From NCBI GenBank assembly GCA_018065365.1, contig JAGHTH010000078.1, forward strand, positions 1 through 7,976: a stretch of 7,976 nucleotides of DNA, written 5' to 3'. The position numbers and the translations under genes were made by a program. This DNA comes from Candidatus Coliplasma caballi (lineage in GTDB: Bacteria; Bacillota; Clostridia; Oscillospirales; CAG-382). This document shows positions 5,672 through 7,976 of the stretch, piece after piece. The notes beneath the pieces were generated by a model that did no database searches, had not been told where the DNA came from, and was given only the letters and a program-made list of their open reading frames with translations. Every line of letters begins with the position of its first letter. The first letter of the stretch is position 1.

Positions 5672-6172
5672 ATGGAACAAAACCGCCGCGTAACCCCCGT
5701 ACAAAAGAATACCCCGGTCCCTGCGAAAAAAGCGGCGGCGCCTGTCAAACGGCACGCGGTGCGTGAGCCGAAGTTCATCACGGTCAAAAAGAAGGAAAAA
5801 CAGCCCTTCCCGTTCGTAACGATCGCGTTTCTGACCGCGATCACGGCGCTGTTCCTGTTCATGATGATGAACTACGCCGAGATCGACAAATACAATTCGT
5901 CCGTAACCGATCTGCGCAACGAGGTCGCGGAATTGCAGGAAGAGCAGAAAAAGTTGGAGATCCGGTTGGAGAACAAAGACGACCGCGCCGCGTTCGAACA
6001 GTACGCGATCGAAAATCTCGGCATGGTCAAATCGAATTCGCTCAACCGTTATTACATCGCTTTGAATCCGTCCGATAAGACCGAGATCATCGAATACGAG
6101 GAAGAAGAACAGGGCGGTTTCGGTTATCTGCTCTCCGGACTTGCGGAAGTGCTTCGCGACTTTATCAACTGA
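5672..6172 (+). CDS. ftsL: Cell division protein FtsL (FtsL/DivIC-type)
   Basis: FtsL is a bitopic inner membrane protein that forms a coiled-coil complex with DivIC/FtsB and helps activate septal wall synthesis. The 166-residue product has a basic cytoplasmic tail rich in Lys, Pro and Val (1-46) and one membrane helix (about 47-66, PFVTIAFLTAITALFLFMMM). An extracellular coiled coil follows (about 72-103, DLRNEVAELQEEQKKLEIRL), then the NLGMVKSNS segment typical of the family (115-123). The tail is acidic with a terminal amphipathic stretch (GYLLSGLAEVLRDFIN). FtsL proteins diverge strongly in sequence, so the name rests on topology and on position directly after rsmH and before the class B PBP. 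AAAGGA (5657-5662) lies 9 nt before the ATG. DivIC is the alternative but is usually encoded elsewhere. Confidence 0.85.
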   Translation: MEQNRRVTPVQKNTPVPAKKAAAPVKRHAVREPKFITVKKKEKQPFPFVTIAFLTAITALFLFMMMNYAEIDKYNSSVTDLRNEVAELQEEQKKLEIRLENKDDRAAFEQYAIENLGMVKSNSLNRYYIALNPSDKTEIIEYEEEEQGGFGYLLSGLAEVLRDFIN

Positions 6173-6221
6173 TCAAAAAGCGAATGAAACCGGGTACAAG
6201 CGAATATATTGAAACGAACAA

Positions 6222-6253
6222 GGGTAAGGAAACACCGTTACGGCGCCTTACCC
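6222..6253 (+). promoter_or_regulatory. Hairpin between ftsL and the PBP gene
   Basis: GGGTAAGG (6222-6229) and CCTTACCC (6246-6253) form a perfect 8-bp stem. Its 16-nt loop contains a second small hairpin, CCGT/ACGG around one T (6236 onwards). The following bases (gtttgccttatt) lack a real T-tract, so it is not a standard terminator. It lies in the 113-nt gap between ftsL and the PBP gene, 20 nt before the ribosome binding site. Possible roles are partial attenuation, an RNA processing site or message stabilisation. Confidence 0.5.
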
Positions 6254-6285
6254 GTTTGCCTTATTAAAAAGGAAAGGAACCGCAG

Positions 6286-7976
6286 ATGGAGCGTCAGCCC
6301 GTAAAGCCCGTAAAACCGAATGAAACGCGTGTCGCGGTTCGCAAAACCACCGGAAAATCGGTTCCCGTACGCAAAGAAACCACGGCGAGAAAGACCGTTA
6401 CGCGCAGCAAGATCGCGCTTGCGGTTTTGTTGCGCTGATGCTTGCGCTCGTCGTTCGTTTTGCGGTGCTTCAGCTGGTCGATCCGAACGGGTACGCGGAC
6501 GCCGCGGCGGAGCAATATACCTACGACGTCAAATTGGAAGCCAAGCGCGGCGTGATCTACGCGAACGACGGAACGACCAAACTTGCCGTCAGCGCGACGA
6601 CGCAGACCGTGTTCATTTCTCCCGCCGACGTTCTGGACGCGGCAAACGAATCCAAGGACGGAAAGAAACCCGTCGGCGAAGCGGCGCAGATCCGTTTCCT
6701 TGCCGAAGGGATTGCTTCCTGCCTGGATAATTACCAGGCGCAGACGCTGATCGACAAATTCAACGGACTCGGGAACAAAAAGAAAGCGTATCGCTATCTC
6801 GTGGTCAAAAAAGACATCAGCGAGCAGGAAGAAGCGAAGATCCGCGCGTTCATTTCCGAAAATCATCTGGAATTGCAGGTCGCGCTTGAAGAAGGTACCA
6901 AGCGGTATTACCCGAACGGCACGTTCGCGTCCCAGCTTCTCGGCTTCGTCGGCTCCGATAACGTCGGTCTGACCGGCGTGGAGAGCGCCTACGACGAATA
7001 CCTGCGCGGCACCGACGGCAGAGCCATTCGCGCGCAGGACGCAAACGGCAACGAACTTGCCTATAACTACGAACTTTACGTTCCCGCCGAAGACGGCGGC
7101 AACGTGATCCTGACGATCGGTCCGACCATTCAGACGATCGTGAATAAGTATATCAAGCAGGCGTACGAGGAACACGAGCCAGAAGGACGCGTTTCCTGCA
7201 TCGTCATGGACGTAAACGACGGTGCGATCCTCGCGCTCGGACTTTACCCCACGTTCGATCTGAATTCCTACGCGACGCTGTCGGCGGAATATCAGAAGAA
7301 ATTGGACGATTTCAAACTTTCCGAGGATGCAAAGACCGAGGAAGCCGTTTCGGAATACCGCACCACGCTGATGAACGAAATGTGGAACAACACGATCGCG
7401 ACGCAGACCTATGAGCCGGGATCCACATTCAAGCTCATTACGGCGGCGACGGCGTTGGAAACGGGGTCGATCACGACCGAAGAAACCTTTAACTGCGGAC
7501 ACGTGATCTACCTGCCCGGAAATACGCCGATCCATTGCTGGTACGGCGGCGATCACGGCTATCAGACGCTTGAGGAAGCGTTGGTCGCGTCCTGCAACCC
7601 CGCGTTCGTGCGGATCGGGCAGAAGATCGGCAAAACGGAATTCCTGCGTTATTTCAAAGAATTCGGCTACACGTCGAGAACGGGATCGGATATTCCCGGC
7701 GAAACGACGTCGATCTATTACGCCACGACCGGAACGGATTTCAACGACATTTCTCTGGCGACCTATTCGTTCGGTCAGACTTTCAAAGTAACCATGCTGG
7801 AACACATCGCGGGCGTTTCGACGATCGCGAACGGCGGATACCTCGTAACGCCGCACGTCGTCAAGCAGATCACGGACAACAACGGCAACGTTATCAAAAC
7901 GATCTCGACGGAGCCCGTCCGGCAGGTCGTCGCGTCTTCCGTCTGCGAAACGCTTCTGCAATATCTGACCAACTCC
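6286..7976 (+). CDS. Class B penicillin-binding protein (FtsI/SpoVD type), apparent frameshift, 3' end cut by window edge
   Basis: This is a septal transpeptidase that cross-links peptidoglycan. The ATG at 6286 has AAAGGA 7 nt upstream. Its frame encodes a basic tail and the start of a membrane helix (SKIALAVLLR), then stops at TGA 6436-6438. The rest continues in the -1 frame from about 6426 and is open to the window end. Restoring one T in TTTT (6425-6428) gives the continuous helix IALAVFVALMLALVVRFAVL. Numbers below refer to that reconstructed protein. The dimerisation domain begins near KRGVIYANDGTTKLAVS (about 89-105); GFVGSDNVGLTGVESAYDEY follows. In the transpeptidase domain, the catalytic SxxK is STFK (Ser380, codon 7422-7424) in YEPGSTFKL, and SxN is SCN (436, codon 7590-7592). 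The KTG motif lies past the edge. Its place after ftsL suggests ftsI/pbpB or spoVD; the missing C-terminus, with possible PASTA domains, prevents a choice. Confidence 0.88.
6424..6440 (+). other. Frameshift site in the PBP gene with TGATG stop/start overlap
   Basis: Reading from 6286, codons GTT TTG TTG CGC are followed by TGA (6436-6438). The conserved PBP sequence continues in the -1 frame: re-reading one base after GTT (6424-6426) gives TTT GTT GCG CTG ATG CTT. One missing T in a homopolymer explains it simply. The stop overlaps an ATG (6438) in the downstream frame, so coupled restart is formally possible. That product would begin MLALVVRF and keep only a short remnant of the membrane helix, and no ribosome binding site precedes it. 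Confidence 0.8.

Noticed and set aside
6180..6221. A separate promoter for the PBP gene (TATATT near 6205)
   Set aside because: No acceptable -35 box at the right spacing was found.
6294..7961. A 555-codon open frame on the minus strand opposite the PBP gene
   Set aside because: It is a shadow of the PBP coding frame. Its translation is Arg/Val/Phe-rich with no recognisable domain, while the plus strand has clear SxxK and SxN motifs.

Overview
The window looks like ordinary chromosome from a member of the Bacillota, probably Clostridia or a relative. The evidence is strong purine-rich ribosome binding sites, near-consensus sigma-A-type promoters, the gene order mraZ-rsmH-ftsL-pbp, and a rimP-nusA operon. 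No mobile element, CRISPR array, tRNA or rRNA is visible. The species cannot be named from the sequence.

Left part, minus strand (1-1752). The start of the rimP-nusA operon is read leftwards from a promoter at 1076-1103. rimP (ribosome maturation) comes first and nusA (transcription elongation and termination) is cut by the window edge. The rimP leader carries a 9-bp hairpin followed by a poor T-tract, a possible NusA-dependent attenuator. Upstream on the same strand is a small exported protein of unknown function (1184-1684) with its own promoter.

Middle (1753-3913). A perfect consensus promoter at 1845-1873 drives a plus-strand gene for a protein that looks like a PD-(D/E)XK nuclease fold joined to a C-terminal winged helix. 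Its 3' end overlaps by 31 bp the convergent gene for an exported GHL10/DUF187 glycosyl hydrolase. No terminator fits between them. The first convincing one in the plus direction is at 4076-4103, beyond the hydrolase gene.

Right part, plus strand (3914-7976). This is the start of the division and cell wall (dcw) cluster. A consensus promoter (4164-4192), surrounded by three TGGGAA motifs that may be MraZ operators, drives mraZ, rsmH, ftsL and a class B penicillin-binding protein (FtsI/SpoVD type). mraZ and rsmH are coupled by a TGATG overlap. The PBP gene is cut by the window edge and has an apparent one-base frameshift inside its only transmembrane segment.

Together these genes cover ribosome maturation and transcription control on one side and septal wall synthesis on the other. 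The GHL10 hydrolase, related in family to the septal glycan hydrolase DigH of E. coli, lies back-to-back with the division cluster. The window is mainly housekeeping. I see no clear new biological system, but several regulatory arrangements and two uncharacterised proteins deserve checking.
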